Positions 63,911 through 64,000 of a stretch of DNA of 64,000 nucleotides are shown piece after piece (within the stretch, counting starts at the first letter, position 1; every line of letters begins with the position of its first letter). The DNA lies in assembly GCF_003591175.1 (NCBI RefSeq), contig NZ_QYYG01000001.1, positions 372,001-436,000 of the forward strand. Reading direction: 5' to 3'. The position numbers were made by a program, and so were the translations under genes. The notes under the pieces were generated by a model. It searched no databases. It had not been told where the DNA came from and saw only the letters and a program-made list of their open reading frames with translations. This DNA is from Serratia inhibens. Lineage in GTDB: Bacteria > Pseudomonadota > Gammaproteobacteria > Enterobacterales > Enterobacteriaceae.

Positions 63911-64000
63911 ATGAATTATCGCGAATTAGCGTTAATCCATAGAAAATAACCCTCGCTTTACAAGAATAATCCTACTGTTTTACCCGGCATTATATCTCAT

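Overview
The window looks like chromosome from Serratia or a close relative in Yersiniaceae. The grounds are a pqqABCDEF-gcd block, a dat-ddc pair for 1,3-diaminopropane, enterobacterial raffinose and beta-glucoside clusters, and TccC-type Rhs genes. No identity search was possible, so genus level is an inference. The base composition is GC-moderate, with sharp AT-rich islands in the toxin tips and the insertion remnants.

Layout. 1-10 kb: small accessory and stress-type metabolic genes, several of them regulator/target pairs transcribed divergently: LysR with an isochorismatase-like hydrolase, HxlR with qorB, and a second HxlR with an SDR. An acetyltransferase, a methyltransferase and a FAD oxidoreductase are also here, with about 1 kb of apparently decayed DNA at 2.8-3.8 kb. 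10-14.7 kb: a MarR regulator divergent from a second, AceE/AceF-like 2-oxo acid dehydrogenase (E1 and E2, no E3). 14.7-19.4 kb: raffinose utilisation genes (rafB, rafA, rafR) with tandem operators. 19.6-21.2 kb: an ATPase-less ABC-type membrane protein divergent from a TetR regulator. 21.2-27.5 kb: a cellobiose/beta-glucoside PTS operon (IIB, IIC, 6-phospho-beta-glucosidase, IIA, LamB-like porin) divergent from a LacI repressor. 27.5-28.8 kb: a periplasmic DUF4432 mutarotase-like protein.

29-41.3 kb is the main accessory island. It begins with a TccC-like Rhs protein whose AT-rich tip carries HExxH plus GSxDxxY (an M35-like metalloprotease signature). Next comes a one-strand, tightly packed operon: an exported thiaminase-I-like protein, two LecB-type Ca-dependent lectins, a jacalin-like lectin, a small uncertain ORF, and a 1692-aa Rhs protein with a clan-CD cysteine-peptidase-like tip. 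This thiaminase-like/lectin/Rhs arrangement is the best candidate for an undescribed system, probably a secreted anti-eukaryotic or anti-competitor weapon.

41.9-46.7 kb: dat-ddc, an SDR and a divergent LysR gene. 46.3-52.4 kb: a second rhs (tccC-like) module with a broken bcr gene and nested IS256/IS3 remnants. It is bracketed by a roughly 620-bp direct duplication of the LysR 3' end, with a 9-bp tandem repeat exactly at one edge. 52.5-54.1 kb: a secreted S33 peptidase. 54.5-63.9 kb: an M19 dipeptidase, the complete PQQ cofactor operon and gcd, the membrane glucose dehydrogenase that uses PQQ.
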